A stretch of 64,000 nt of DNA from Ewingella americana ATCC 33852 (lineage in GTDB: Bacteria > Pseudomonadota > Gammaproteobacteria > Enterobacterales > Enterobacteriaceae). This document shows positions 51,031 to 59,451 of this stretch, piece after piece. Within the stretch, counting starts at the first letter, position 1. Every line of letters begins with the position of its first letter. The notes beneath the pieces were generated by a model. It saw only the letters and a program-made list of their open reading frames with translations, was not told where the DNA came from and ran no database searches. The stretch covers positions 91,655 through 155,654 of the forward strand of contig NZ_JMPJ01000033.1 of NCBI RefSeq assembly GCF_000735345.1. The letters are read 5' to 3'. A program made the position numbers and the translations under genes.

Positions 51031-51118
51031 GGAGGGGTGGCCGAGCGGCTGAAGGCACCGGTCTTGAAAACCGGCGATGGGAAACCATTCAAGAGTTCGA
51101 ATCTCTTCTCCTCCGCCA
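51031..51118 (+). tRNA. serT: tRNA-Ser(UGA), first copy
   Basis: An 88-base serine tRNA with encoded CCA. The acceptor arms GGAGGGG and CTCCTCC pair (one G-U). The anticodon loop CTTGAAA holds UGA; a long variable arm typical of tRNA-Ser follows, then the T-arm with GTTCGAATC. It lies in the E. coli serT position next to yccA. Confidence 0.97.
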
Positions 51119-51135
51119 TATACAACACAAGAAAG

Positions 51136-51165
51136 CTGCTAAGAAATTAGCGGCTTTTTTTGTAT
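51136..51165 (+). terminator. Terminator of the first tRNA-Ser gene
   Basis: GCTGCTAA, GAAA loop, TTAGCGGC and a seven-base T-run. Confidence 0.85.
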
Positions 51166-51285
51166 CTGCGTTTTGGCGTTTCCTCTCCTGACCCTCCAAT
51201 GTTTCTTCATTTGTTCGATTTCGCGCCAATTGATCTATTTTGAAAGAATGCTTATTAAATCAACAAAATAGAACGAAAATAATGT

Positions 51286-51320
51286 TTGCATCTTGTTCTG
51301 CTTCTTGTATACTACGCCCC
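51286..51320 (+). promoter_or_regulatory. Promoter of the second tRNA-Ser gene
   Basis: TTGCAT (51286-51291), 16-base spacer, TATACT (51308-51313), then the GC-rich ACGCCCC stretch, a discriminator typical of stringently controlled stable-RNA promoters. Confidence 0.75.
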
Positions 51321-51358
51321 GTCTGATGAGCACTGCTCTTGAGACAGATTGTTGTTGC

Positions 51359-51446
51359 GGAGGGGTGGCCGAGCGGCTGAAGGCACCGGTCTTGAAAACC
51401 GGCGATGGGAAACCATTCAAGAGTTCGAATCTCTTCTCCTCCGCCA
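51359..51446 (+). tRNA. serT: tRNA-Ser(UGA), second copy
   Basis: Identical over its 88 bases to the copy at 51031, including anticodon UGA and CCA end, and therefore expected to be functional. It has its own promoter and terminator. E. coli has only one serT here. Confidence 0.97.
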
Positions 51447-51463
51447 TTAACAACAACGCAAAT

Positions 51464-51494
51464 GAGCTGCTAAGTGATTAGCGGCTTTTTTTGT
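51464..51494 (+). terminator. Terminator of the second tRNA-Ser gene
   Basis: GCTGCTAA, GTGA loop, TTAGCGGC and a seven-base T-run; almost the same as the terminator after the first copy. Confidence 0.85.
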
Positions 51495-51730
51495 GCCTAA
51501 AATTCACCTAAATCTCTCTTTCTCCCTCGTTTTGCATTGTCCCTGAGCTGTGAATCCCCATTTTTTAACTCCTTCTTTAAGGTTTTTTCGTGGTGTTAAT
51601 GGTGTTAATTGCCTAAAAAATGCCCCGTCTCACAATTCCCGAACATAACCCGCTAACCTGATTGCGCAAGCAGCGGCACTGCCTATATGTTGATTTTTAG
51701 TTTCCCAAATGTAACTAGAGGTTAACAATA

Positions 51731-52819
51731 ATGTCTAAGAAATTACGTATCTCTCTGATTGCTACTGCTGTTTTGATGTCTTCCTCTGCAATCTCTGCAT
51801 TACCCGAAGGGTACCCGGCTGACTACCAGAAGCTGGTCGACGGCGCCAAGAAAGAGGGCAAAGTCGTTATTTATTCCACCACGGACGTCAAGGCAGCAGG
51901 CCCGCTGATTCAGGGCTTTGAAGCAACTTACCCAGGGGTGAAAGTCGAATACAACGACATGAACAGCACCGAGCTGTACAACCGTTTCATCAGTGAGCAG
52001 GCGGCGGGCGGCAACAGCGGCGACGTGGTGTGGAGCTCCTCCATGGATACCGCGCTGAAGCTGGCGACCGACTATGCACAGGAATATACCTCGCCGGAGC
52101 ATGGGCAACTGCCTAAATGGGCAGTGTGGAAAGAGAAGGCTTACGGCACCACTTATGAACCCGTGGTGTTTATCTACAACAAACGCCTGATCCCAGCCGG
52201 TGACGTGCCGGACTCTCACGCCGCGCTGGCGAAGCTGATTGCCAGCCAGACCGACAAATTCAAGAAGAAAGTCACCACCTATGACATTGAGAAATCAGGT
52301 CTAGGCTTCATGCTTTCAGTTGAAGATTTCAAAGCCGATCCGAACTACTTCAAAACGCTGGCTGACGTCGCCAAGGGCGGCTTAGCGGTGCAGTCCTCCA
52401 CCGGCACCATGATGGAAAGAGTCTCGTCGGGCGAAAACCTGATTGGTTTTAACATCTTAGGCTCCTATGCCGAAGCGCGCGCCAAAACTGACCCGTCGCT
52501 GGGCATCTCCTATCCGAAGGATTACACGCTGGTCTTGTCCCGCGTCTCGTTCATCAGCAAAGAAGCCAAGAACAGCAACGCGGCTCGCCTGTGGCTGGAC
52601 TACGTGCTGTCTGAAAAAGGCCAGAGCATCTTGGCGAATCAGGGCGACATTCCTTCCATCCGTAACGACATCGAAGGCAACAACGATATCGACGGCATGA
52701 CCAAAATGTTGGGCAACGCCCTCAAACCTATCCCGGTTGACGAAACCCTGCTGGAATATTTACAGCAGAAAAAACGTCTGGATTACATCAAACAGTGGCG
52801 TGAGGCAGCGGCCAAATAA
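51731..52819 (+). CDS. ABC transporter periplasmic binding protein (AfuA/FbpA class)
   Basis: A 362-residue exported binding protein of the type formerly called ferric-iron-binding (COG1840). The signal peptide is MSKKLRISLIATAVLMSSSA through ISA (residues 1-23), followed by LPEGYPADYQKLVDGAKKEG. Family motifs include VIYSTTDVKAAGPLIQGFEA, YNDMNSTELYNRF and SGDVVWSSSMD. The tandem tyrosine pair that binds iron in FbpA-type proteins is not evident, and no Fur box was seen upstream, so the ligand may instead be a hexose phosphate (as shown for Actinobacillus AfuA) or another anion. It is the first gene of a three-gene importer cluster. Confidence 0.85.
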   Translation: MSKKLRISLIATAVLMSSSAISALPEGYPADYQKLVDGAKKEGKVVIYSTTDVKAAGPLIQGFEATYPGVKVEYNDMNSTELYNRFISEQAAGGNSGDVVWSSSMDTALKLATDYAQEYTSPEHGQLPKWAVWKEKAYGTTYEPVVFIYNKRLIPAGDVPDSHAALAKLIASQTDKFKKKVTTYDIEKSGLGFMLSVEDFKADPNYFKTLADVAKGGLAVQSSTGTMMERVSSGENLIGFNILGSYAEARAKTDPSLGISYPKDYTLVLSRVSFISKEAKNSNAARLWLDYVLSEKGQSILANQGDIPSIRNDIEGNNDIDGMTKMLGNALKPIPVDETLLEYLQQKKRLDYIKQWREAAAK

Positions 52820-52834
52820 AAATATCCTTCGGCC

Positions 52835-52879
52835 TTCGATTTGCAGGGGCGTTTGCTTGCCGCCTTCCTGCAATTCGAA
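52835..52879 (+). repeat. Long stem-loop between binding-protein and permease genes
   Basis: Arms TTCGATTTGCAGG (52835-52847) and CCTGCAATTCGAA (52867-52879) pair over 13 positions with one central mismatch. No T-run follows. Such elements often stabilise the binding-protein message or reduce read-through, giving more binding protein than permease. Confidence 0.7.
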
Positions 52880-53010
52880 TGACTTTGGATATTGGTTGGA
52901 TGAAAGTGTGAAACTGGATGCGCGTCGGTTAAAAAGGGCGCGTATCCCCTCGATTTGCTCTGACCGTCTTCATTTACGTGGCTCAGGGCGCATAACCGAA
53001 GGGACGTGAC

Positions 53011-54780
53011 ATGATTGCATTACGCAGAAAGTGGCAGAGCCTGCCGCGCAGCGTAGTGGTGTTGATAACCGCGCTGGTTATCTACATTCCACTGTCGTTT
53101 ATCGTTATACAAAGTTTTCTCTCGGCACCTTTCTTTTCGCCTTCAAAGGAGTTCAGCCTTGAATCCTTTGAATTTATCTTCACCGATCCTGATTTCTATA
53201 AGGCGCTGAAAAGCGGCTTTATTCTGGCCTTTGGCCTGATTGTTATCTCTATTCCTCTGGGCGGCATTCTGGCGTTCCTGATGGTGCGTACCGACCTACC
53301 GGGACGACGCCTGATCGAGCCGCTGATCCTGGTGCCGATTTTCGTGTCGCCGATGGTGTTGGGCTTTGGTTACGTGGTGGCGGCAGGGCCGGTGGGCTTC
53401 TTCTCCCTGTGGGCTGAATCGCTGTTTGGCTTCGTGCCGTGGAATATCTACGCCATGTCGAGCATCGTGGTGATCGCGGGCCTGACGCACGTGCCGCACG
53501 CTTACCTTTATATCTCTTCGGCGCTGCGCAGCGTCGGGTCAGATGTAGAAGAGGCCGCGCGCACGGCGGGAGCCACCCCGCTACAGGTCATGACCGCCGT
53601 CAGCCTGCCGATGGTGCGTCCGTCAATCCTCTACGCCAGCGTGCTGCTGTTTTTCCTCGGGCTGGAAGTGTTCGGCCTGATGCTGGTGTTGGGTGACCCG
53701 GAAGGCAACATGGTGCTGGCAACGTACCTTTATAAGCTGACCAACAAGCTCGGCACGCCGTCTTATCACCTGATGGCTGCCGTCGCCGTGGTGCTGATTT
53801 GTATCACCGTGCCGCTGGTCATGCTGCAACGCCGCCTGATGCGCACCGCCAACCGTTTTGTCACCGTGAAAGGCAAAGCCTCGCAGGCTCGCGCACTGCC
53901 GCTGGGCAAATGGCGCTGGGTGGCTGGCGCAGTAGTGGCCTTCTGGCTGACCGTCACCATTGGCGTGCCTTTGGTGGGCGTGGTGTTGCGCGCCTTTATC
54001 TCTAACTGGGGCGTCGGCGTGTCGCTGTGGGACGAGCTTTCGCTCAACACTTTCCGCACCATTTGGGAACAGCCAAACCTGCTGCGCGCGATTGTCAACT
54101 CAATGGCAATTGGCGTCTTCGGCGGGGCACTGGCGGTGGTGTGTTATCTGTTTATCGGCATCGCCATGCACCGCAAGCCCGACGGCGTGACGCGTTTCCT
54201 CGACTATAGCGTGTTGGTGCCGCGCGCGGTGCCGGGCCTGCTGGCCGGTCTGGCCTTCCTGTGGGTGTTCCTGTTCTTGCCAATGTGGCTCGACAACGCG
54301 CTGAAATCGGGCTGGCTCTCGGGCCTGCCGGTATCTGAGTGGCTGCGGGAGAATCTGGTGGTGTGGCTGCGTTCGCTGCGTAGCACCATCTTCAGCGTCT
54401 GGCTGGCGTACACCGTGGTGTGGATGGCTTACGGCCTACGCCTTATCTCTTCGACCCTGCTTCAGGTCGGGCCGGAGCTAGAAGAGGCAGCACGCAGCAC
54501 GGGCGCGACCCGTGGGCAAATCACCCGCCACGTCACCATTCCGCTGTCGCGTTATGGCCTGATTGGCTCTTGGTTGCTGATGTTCCTGATTTTTGAGCGC
54601 GAATATTCCACCGGCGTCTATCTGCTGTCGCCTGGCACGGAAACCATCGGCTCAATGCTGGTTTCCCTGTGGGCGGCGGGGGCGATTGATATCGTTGCCG
54701 CGCTCTCCTTTATTAACATCCTGCTGGTGGTGTTAGGTCTGGGTATTGCCTTACGTTTCGGAGTCAAATTACATGATTGA
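53011..54780 (+). CDS. ABC transporter permease, fused two-domain (AfuB/FbpB class)
   Basis: A 589-residue inner-membrane permease with about twelve helices, formed of two homologous binding-protein-dependent transport domains. Each has an EAA coupling loop: VEEAARTAGATPLQVMTAV (about residue 180) and LEEAARSTGATRGQITRHV (about 490). AAGGGA lies before the ATG. It is separated by 191 bases from the binding-protein gene and overlaps the ATPase gene by eight bases. Confidence 0.9.
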   Translation: MIALRRKWQSLPRSVVVLITALVIYIPLSFIVIQSFLSAPFFSPSKEFSLESFEFIFTDPDFYKALKSGFILAFGLIVISIPLGGILAFLMVRTDLPGRRLIEPLILVPIFVSPMVLGFGYVVAAGPVGFFSLWAESLFGFVPWNIYAMSSIVVIAGLTHVPHAYLYISSALRSVGSDVEEAARTAGATPLQVMTAVSLPMVRPSILYASVLLFFLGLEVFGLMLVLGDPEGNMVLATYLYKLTNKLGTPSYHLMAAVAVVLICITVPLVMLQRRLMRTANRFVTVKGKASQARALPLGKWRWVAGAVVAFWLTVTIGVPLVGVVLRAFISNWGVGVSLWDELSLNTFRTIWEQPNLLRAIVNSMAIGVFGGALAVVCYLFIGIAMHRKPDGVTRFLDYSVLVPRAVPGLLAGLAFLWVFLFLPMWLDNALKSGWLSGLPVSEWLRENLVVWLRSLRSTIFSVWLAYTVVWMAYGLRLISSTLLQVGPELEEAARSTGATRGQITRHVTIPLSRYGLIGSWLLMFLIFEREYSTGVYLLSPGTETIGSMLVSLWAAGAIDIVAALSFINILLVVLGLGIALRFGVKLHD

Positions 54781-55843
54781 GTTAAGCGTCGATAATCTGC
54801 ATTTAACCTATGGCGACAACCCGGTGCTGAAAGGCGTATCCATGGATTTAAAACGTGGAGAAGTGGTGTCACTCCTTGGGCCATCCGGCAGTGGCAAAAC
54901 CACGCTGCTGCGCGCCGTGGCGGGGCTGGAGAAGCCAACGCAGGGCCGAATTGTTATCGGCAAAAACACCGTCTATGACGGCAGCCCGCGTAGCGAAATC
55001 CCGGCGGAAGAGCGCAATTTGGGGCTGGTGTTCCAGTCCTACGCGCTGTGGCCGCACAAAACCGTGTTCGAAAACGTGGCTTACCCGCTGAAATTGCGCA
55101 AAGTGGCGTCGGGCGAAATGAACCAGCGGGTGCAATCGGTGCTGGATCAGCTCGGACTGGGGCATCTCGGCAAGCGCCACCCGCACCAGCTGTCCGGTGG
55201 GCAGCAGCAGCGCGTGGCCATTGGCCGTGCTCTGGTCTATAACCCGCCGGTTATTCTTCTGGATGAGCCGCTCTCCAACCTTGATGCCAAGCTGCGCGAA
55301 GAGGCACGCGTCTTCCTGCGTGAGCTGATCATCAAGCTCGGGCTGTCGGCGCTGATGGTCACCCACGACCAGAACGAAGCCATGGCGATTTCTGACCGCA
55401 TTCTGCTGCTTAACAATGGCAAAATTGAACAGCAGGGCACGCCGCAGGAGATGTACGGCTCGCCGAAAACCCTGTTCACCGCCGAGTTTATGGGCAGCAA
55501 CAACCGCCTGCACGGCATAATCACTGAACTGAGCAACGGCAGGGCGCGCATTGAAGGCAAAGACTGGGCGCTGTGGGGCTTGGCGGCTGAAGGCGTACAG
55601 GTCGGGCAGGAAGCCACGGCGGTGATCCGCGTCGAGCAGGTGAAACTGGGTGACAGCGCCGAGGGCAACCAAATCGAACTGCCGCTGCTGACCAGCATGT
55701 ATCTTGGCGATCGCTGGGAATACCTGTTCCGCACCGTGGCCGAAGATTTCGTGGTTCGTGCTTATGGCAGCGAAGTTCGCGGGCAGGAGATGTTCCGCCT
55801 GTCATTGCCAGCAGAGCACCTGTGGATCTTCCCGAAAACCTGA
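54773..55843 (+). CDS. ABC transporter ATP-binding protein (AfuC/FbpC class)
   Basis: From the ATG at 54773 the protein has 356 residues. The ATPase domain shows Walker A GPSGSGKTT, signature LSGGQQQRVAIGRAL, Walker B VILLDEPLSNLD and the switch histidine in MVTHDQNEA. The C-terminal 120 residues form a TOBE-type domain, often involved in regulation. The longer frame starting inside the permease lacks a ribosome-binding site. Substrate as for the binding protein: iron or a phosphorylated sugar. Confidence 0.9.
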   Translation: MIELSVDNLHLTYGDNPVLKGVSMDLKRGEVVSLLGPSGSGKTTLLRAVAGLEKPTQGRIVIGKNTVYDGSPRSEIPAEERNLGLVFQSYALWPHKTVFENVAYPLKLRKVASGEMNQRVQSVLDQLGLGHLGKRHPHQLSGGQQQRVAIGRALVYNPPVILLDEPLSNLDAKLREEARVFLRELIIKLGLSALMVTHDQNEAMAISDRILLLNNGKIEQQGTPQEMYGSPKTLFTAEFMGSNNRLHGIITELSNGRARIEGKDWALWGLAAEGVQVGQEATAVIRVEQVKLGDSAEGNQIELPLLTSMYLGDRWEYLFRTVAEDFVVRAYGSEVRGQEMFRLSLPAEHLWIFPKT

Positions 55844-55856
55844 TGTTGAGACTGAC

Positions 55857-55884
55857 TTTCAGGGGCTGCGGCCCCTGAAATAAA
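55857..55884 (+). terminator. Terminator of the ABC importer genes
   Basis: A 10-bp perfect stem TTTCAGGGGC/GCCCCTGAAA with a TGCG loop, 14 bases after the ATPase gene; the T-run is poor. Confidence 0.6.
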
Positions 55885-55940
55885 TATGTCATTTTCCACG
55901 CGTAAAATTCTGCCTACGTTAAAAATTATGCAGAATAATC

Positions 55941-57590
55941 ATGAAATTAACTTTCCCTTGGTTCAAAGCTAATGGCTTTTTCAGCACAGTATTCCGCACA
56001 GCTTTCACATCTCGCCCAAGAGGCATACTTTTCGGTGTAATTTGTGTTATCGCGCTGTTTTCCGCTTTACAGATCTTCTCCACCTTTATCCTGACCAACA
56101 TCCTGCAAGATGCCCGCCAAAACGTCATTGCCACCGAAAGCCTACGCCAGCAGCAGGCGGTGATGGACAAAGCGCGCATGGAATTGCTGATCGCCAGCGA
56201 TAAGCTCAACCGCGCGGGGATCTATTTCATGCAGGATAAAGAAACCGGCTCGGACGGCAGCTGGCACAGCTTGATGGAAGAGTCGCAGGGGGCGCTTGCC
56301 GCGTCTGACAAGGCTTTCAAGCAGTTCGCCACCATGACCGGCGGCTTGCAGGGCGACGCGCAAAAGGCGGCGGCCGATCTTCAGGCCAGCTACCAGATGT
56401 TCTACGACGGTCTGCGCGAGCAGTCCGACGGCCTGCAAAAAACCAATACCATTGACTCCTTCTTTAACGTGCCGATTCAGGCGTTTCAGGATGATTTCAG
56501 CGACAAATACTATCGCTACCTGAGTGTGAATGAACAGACGGCAGTCTCGCTGAGCGACCATTTGCTGGCGGCGCTGTCGCAGGCTAAGTCTCTTTTCCTC
56601 GGCGCGTTAGTGCTGCTGGCGGTGATCGCCTTGGTGGTCTGGCGCGGCATTACTCGCTGGGTTATCAGACCCTTACAGCAGCTTATCGCCCACATCCGCG
56701 TGCTGGCGGCTGGGGATCTCTCCGAGCAGATTGGCGGCAAAACCCTGCGGGTGACCGAGGTTTACCAGCTCAATCAAAGCCTGAGTGAGATGCAGGCCGG
56801 GTTGCGCAGGCTGATTAGCGAAGTGCGCGACGCGTCGTCGCATATCATGGTGAACATCAATGAAATCGCTTTAGGTAATGAGGAGCTTTCAGCCCAAGCC
56901 CTGAAGCAGCGCGATGAGCTAAACGCCGCCAACCAGCACATTAGTTCTCTGACCGAGCGCGTGAAGGACAACGCGCAGCACGCTCATCAGGCCAGCCAGC
57001 GCGCCGAGCAGGCCCAGCAGGTTGCAACCAGCGGCGGCGACGTGATGCACAAGGTGGACACGGCGATGAAAGAGATTGTCAGCCAGTCCGCCGAGATGAG
57101 TAACATCGTGGCGATGATCGACAGCGTGGCGTTTCAAACCAATATCTTGGCGCTGAATGCCGCGATTGAAGCCGCTCACGCCGGGCAGCATGGTCGCGGC
57201 TTTGCCGTGGTGGCGAAAGAGATTGGACTGTTGGCGCAAAAAAGCAGCCATTCGACGCGCGGCATTCATCAACTTATTGAAGATTCGATGGCGCAAATTG
57301 GCCGGGGTTCGACGTCGGTGACTCACTTGGGCAAGAGCTTAAATGAGATCATCACCATTTTTAGTGGGCTTAACACGCTGGTGGGTGAAATTTCTGACGC
57401 CACCCAACACCAGCGCGAAAGCATTCATGAAGTCTCTGAACGCATTGTCACTTTGACTCAGGTTACGCAGCAAAACAGCCAGTTGGCGCAGCAGGCGGCC
57501 AGTTCTTCACAGGAGTTATTGGCGCAATCGCAACGTTTGGAGAGGGCGGTGTCTAGATTTGGTTTGGGCGAAATTCAGGCTGCGGCTTGA
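55941..57590 (+). CDS. Methyl-accepting chemotaxis protein
   Basis: A 549-residue transmembrane chemoreceptor. Helix 1 (about 27-52), a periplasmic four-helix ligand domain (about 53-212), helix 2 (about 213-236), HAMP (about 237-290) and a cytoplasmic signalling domain can be read. The hairpin tip has the canonical VAFQTNILALNAAIEAAHAG followed by GRGFAVVAKEIGLLAQKSS. The C-terminus ends GEIQAAA without the NWETF-type pentapeptide that binds CheR/CheB in major receptors, so it probably depends on other receptors for efficient methylation. The ligand is unknown; it lies 97 bases after the ABC importer. Confidence 0.93.
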   Translation: MKLTFPWFKANGFFSTVFRTAFTSRPRGILFGVICVIALFSALQIFSTFILTNILQDARQNVIATESLRQQQAVMDKARMELLIASDKLNRAGIYFMQDKETGSDGSWHSLMEESQGALAASDKAFKQFATMTGGLQGDAQKAAADLQASYQMFYDGLREQSDGLQKTNTIDSFFNVPIQAFQDDFSDKYYRYLSVNEQTAVSLSDHLLAALSQAKSLFLGALVLLAVIALVVWRGITRWVIRPLQQLIAHIRVLAAGDLSEQIGGKTLRVTEVYQLNQSLSEMQAGLRRLISEVRDASSHIMVNINEIALGNEELSAQALKQRDELNAANQHISSLTERVKDNAQHAHQASQRAEQAQQVATSGGDVMHKVDTAMKEIVSQSAEMSNIVAMIDSVAFQTNILALNAAIEAAHAGQHGRGFAVVAKEIGLLAQKSSHSTRGIHQLIEDSMAQIGRGSTSVTHLGKSLNEIITIFSGLNTLVGEISDATQHQRESIHEVSERIVTLTQVTQQNSQLAQQAASSSQELLAQSQRLERAVSRFGLGEIQAAA

Positions 57591-57646
57591 CAGTCAACGG
57601 GGGAATCGACAAATTAGTTGCCCTGATTGCTTAAAACGGTTTTCCC

Positions 57647-58147
57647 ATGACTGAGACTTCATCCCCATCCAACGCCTGTGCTGTGAAGATTGCCAACCTT
57701 GCGGATGTACCCCAGTACCTCGAGGTTATCACAGAATACCTGCATGGCGAATGGTCTGCTTTTCCGCACTGGGCCCAGAAAGAGTATATTCGTCAGAGAC
57801 TTACCCAGCGTCTGGCCAGCAAAGGCCGCCAGTTCGTGCTGGTCGCTTTCGATGAGAATAACGAAGTCGTCGGCACTGCCGGCGTGATGCGCTACGAGCT
57901 GGACGACGTGGCCGAGCGCAAATATTGGCTGGGCGAAGTCTTTACCCGCCACCACCTGCGCGGCCGTGGTATCGGCTCTGCCTTGATCAATGCCAGCATC
58001 GAGCGTGCGCGCGCGGCGGGTGTTGATACTCTTTGGCTCTACACGCCTGATCAAAAGGGACTTTATTCCCGCCTTGGCTGGCAGGAAGTGGAAACGCGCG
58101 AAGTGGACAACGAGCAGGTCACGGTTATGCAGCGCCCGCTGCGCTAA
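57647..58147 (+). CDS. GNAT family N-acetyltransferase
   Basis: A 166-residue acetyltransferase. The acetyl-CoA-binding loop is visible in VFTRHHLRGRGIGSALINAS, and the fold ends with LYTPDQKGLYSRLGWQEVE. The acceptor is unknown. It follows the chemoreceptor by 56 bases on the same strand and converges on the cupin gene. Confidence 0.85.
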   Translation: MTETSSPSNACAVKIANLADVPQYLEVITEYLHGEWSAFPHWAQKEYIRQRLTQRLASKGRQFVLVAFDENNEVVGTAGVMRYELDDVAERKYWLGEVFTRHHLRGRGIGSALINASIERARAAGVDTLWLYTPDQKGLYSRLGWQEVETREVDNEQVTVMQRPLR

Positions 58148-58159
58148 CTTGGCTTGAGC

Positions 58160-58762
58160 TTATTTCGCCGTGCGCCAGTAGTGCATACTTCCCTCTGAAT
58201 GGCCGGTGACCGGATCGCTTTCCGGCATCGGCACCTGATTTATGGTCTTAATTCGCTCCGCCATCTTCTTCGGCTCATCGTGGCACAGGTCGGCGGTGAC
58301 GTTTGGCGGATAGGCGCCGACCAGCATAAAATCGTCATCCGCTGAAATCTGCTTATGGCCGACACCGGCTGGAATTAACAGCACATCGCCGACGTTAACC
58401 TCGATAATCTTGCCTTTCTCGCCACCCAGTTGCAGCTTGGCCGAGCCTGCGTACACGCCCACTACCTCATGGGTATTGGAGTGGAAATGGGTGAAAGGGT
58501 AGACCGGATAGCGCCACTGCGGCGGCCAGCCGTTAGAACGGAACAGATGCTCGAGGTATTCGGCATTGTCAGTCACTTCTGGCGGAATAACGTGATGGTA
58601 AATCAGCAGCGGCAGCTTGCTGTTGGGCACGCCGCCGTCAGGTTTGCCAGTGTGTAGGATCTCCACGGCGACCTCCCGAGGTTGGGCTTTGAGGGTGAAA
58701 GGTAAGGGCAGCAGGGCGGCAACGCTGAGTAAAGTACAAAATCGACGTCTGTCCAAAGCCAT
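58160..58762 (-). CDS. Exported cupin-domain protein
   Basis: A 200-residue protein with a twin-arginine-like signal MALDRRRFCTLLSVAALLPL followed by PFTLKA, then a single cupin domain. Cupin motif 1 is FTHFHSNTHEVVGVYAGSA (His, His, Glu ligands) and motif 2 GDVLLIPAGVGHKQI. It resembles B. subtilis YjlB-type cupins, for which no clear reaction is known to me. The ATG at 58762 is chosen, with AAGGAG eight bases before. It is divergent from osmE. Confidence 0.8.
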   Translation of the reverse strand: MALDRRRFCTLLSVAALLPLPFTLKAQPREVAVEILHTGKPDGGVPNSKLPLLIYHHVIPPEVTDNAEYLEHLFRSNGWPPQWRYPVYPFTHFHSNTHEVVGVYAGSAKLQLGGEKGKIIEVNVGDVLLIPAGVGHKQISADDDFMLVGAYPPNVTADLCHDEPKKMAERIKTINQVPMPESDPVTGHSEGSMHYWRTAK

Positions 58763-59008
58763 TAGCACTGCTCCTTGTTACAAAAGAGAAACCAATTACC
58801 CTAAGTCCGAGGGTTTACTTCATTCATTTATAGAACAAAGTCGCTGTTTTGACATTAACAGCGCCGCAAAGCCGCTCACTCTTTAATCACTCTTATCAGA
58901 AAAAGCCGAATTGGCCGGGTAATTGACAAATAAAAGTCATATTAACTGGCGAAACTGACCGTTTCTTCTAGTCTTAACTAAACATAAGCACTTCAGGAGA
59001 AAGAAGTC

Positions 59009-59341
59009 ATGAATAAGAAGATGTTAATTATTGTTGCTACAGCGGTATCAGTCCTTGCTGGGTGTCAGACTTACGATCGCGCGGCAAGCTATGTTAAAGA
59101 GCCTGTGGTCAGCGACGTTAAAGTCGGTATGACTAAAGCTCAGGTTCGTGCTCTGGCGGGCCCACCTTCAACAGAAGCGACGCTGGTCCATGCTAAAGGG
59201 ACTTGTCAGACCTACGCCGTTGCGCCACGTGATGGTAAAGCTCAGACTTACTTCGTTAGCTTTAACGACACGGGCCACGTAATGAACAAAGGCTACCAGT
59301 CTTGTTCAGATTACGACAAAGACCCACAAGCCGGCCAATAA
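59009..59341 (+). CDS. osmE: Osmotically inducible lipoprotein OsmE
   Basis: Outer-envelope lipoprotein induced by high osmolarity in E. coli. The 110 residues (E. coli 112) begin MNKKMLIIVATAVSVLAGCQ with lipobox LAGC, followed by a BamE-like (SmpA/OmlA) fold: VKVGMTKAQVRALAGPPS and DTGHVMNKGYQSCSDYDKD. A strong AGGAG site precedes the start. In E. coli it is far from this locus, so the neighbourhood is rearranged. Confidence 0.93.
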   Translation: MNKKMLIIVATAVSVLAGCQTYDRAASYVKEPVVSDVKVGMTKAQVRALAGPPSTEATLVHAKGTCQTYAVAPRDGKAQTYFVSFNDTGHVMNKGYQSCSDYDKDPQAGQ

Positions 59342-59350
59342 CGGTTTGAT

Positions 59351-59377
59351 TTAGCGGCTGCTTTTGCTGGCCGCTAA
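59351..59377 (+). terminator. osmE terminator hairpin
   Basis: TTAGCGGC and GCCGCTAA arms around an 11-base loop, ten bases after the osmE stop; a stronger bidirectional hairpin follows. Confidence 0.5.
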
Positions 59378-59382
59378 ATAAG

Positions 59383-59422
59383 AAAACGCCTGTCAGGTTT
59401 AACCTCACAGGCGTTTTTTTTA
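59383..59422. terminator. Bidirectional terminator between osmE and cvrA
   Basis: An 11-bp stem AAAACGCCTGT/ACAGGCGTTTT with an inner AGGTT/AACCT pairing and a T-run. Confidence 0.85.
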
Positions 59423-59451
59423 TGGTTTTTTGTGGCTGAGAAGCTCTTGGC

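Noticed and set aside
51495-51730. Fur box before the ABC importer
   Set aside because: No sequence close to the GATAATGATAATCATTATC pattern was found.
55890-55940. Sigma-28 (flagellar) promoter before the chemoreceptor
   Set aside because: TAAAATTC resembles the -35, but no GCCGATAA-like element is found at the right spacing.
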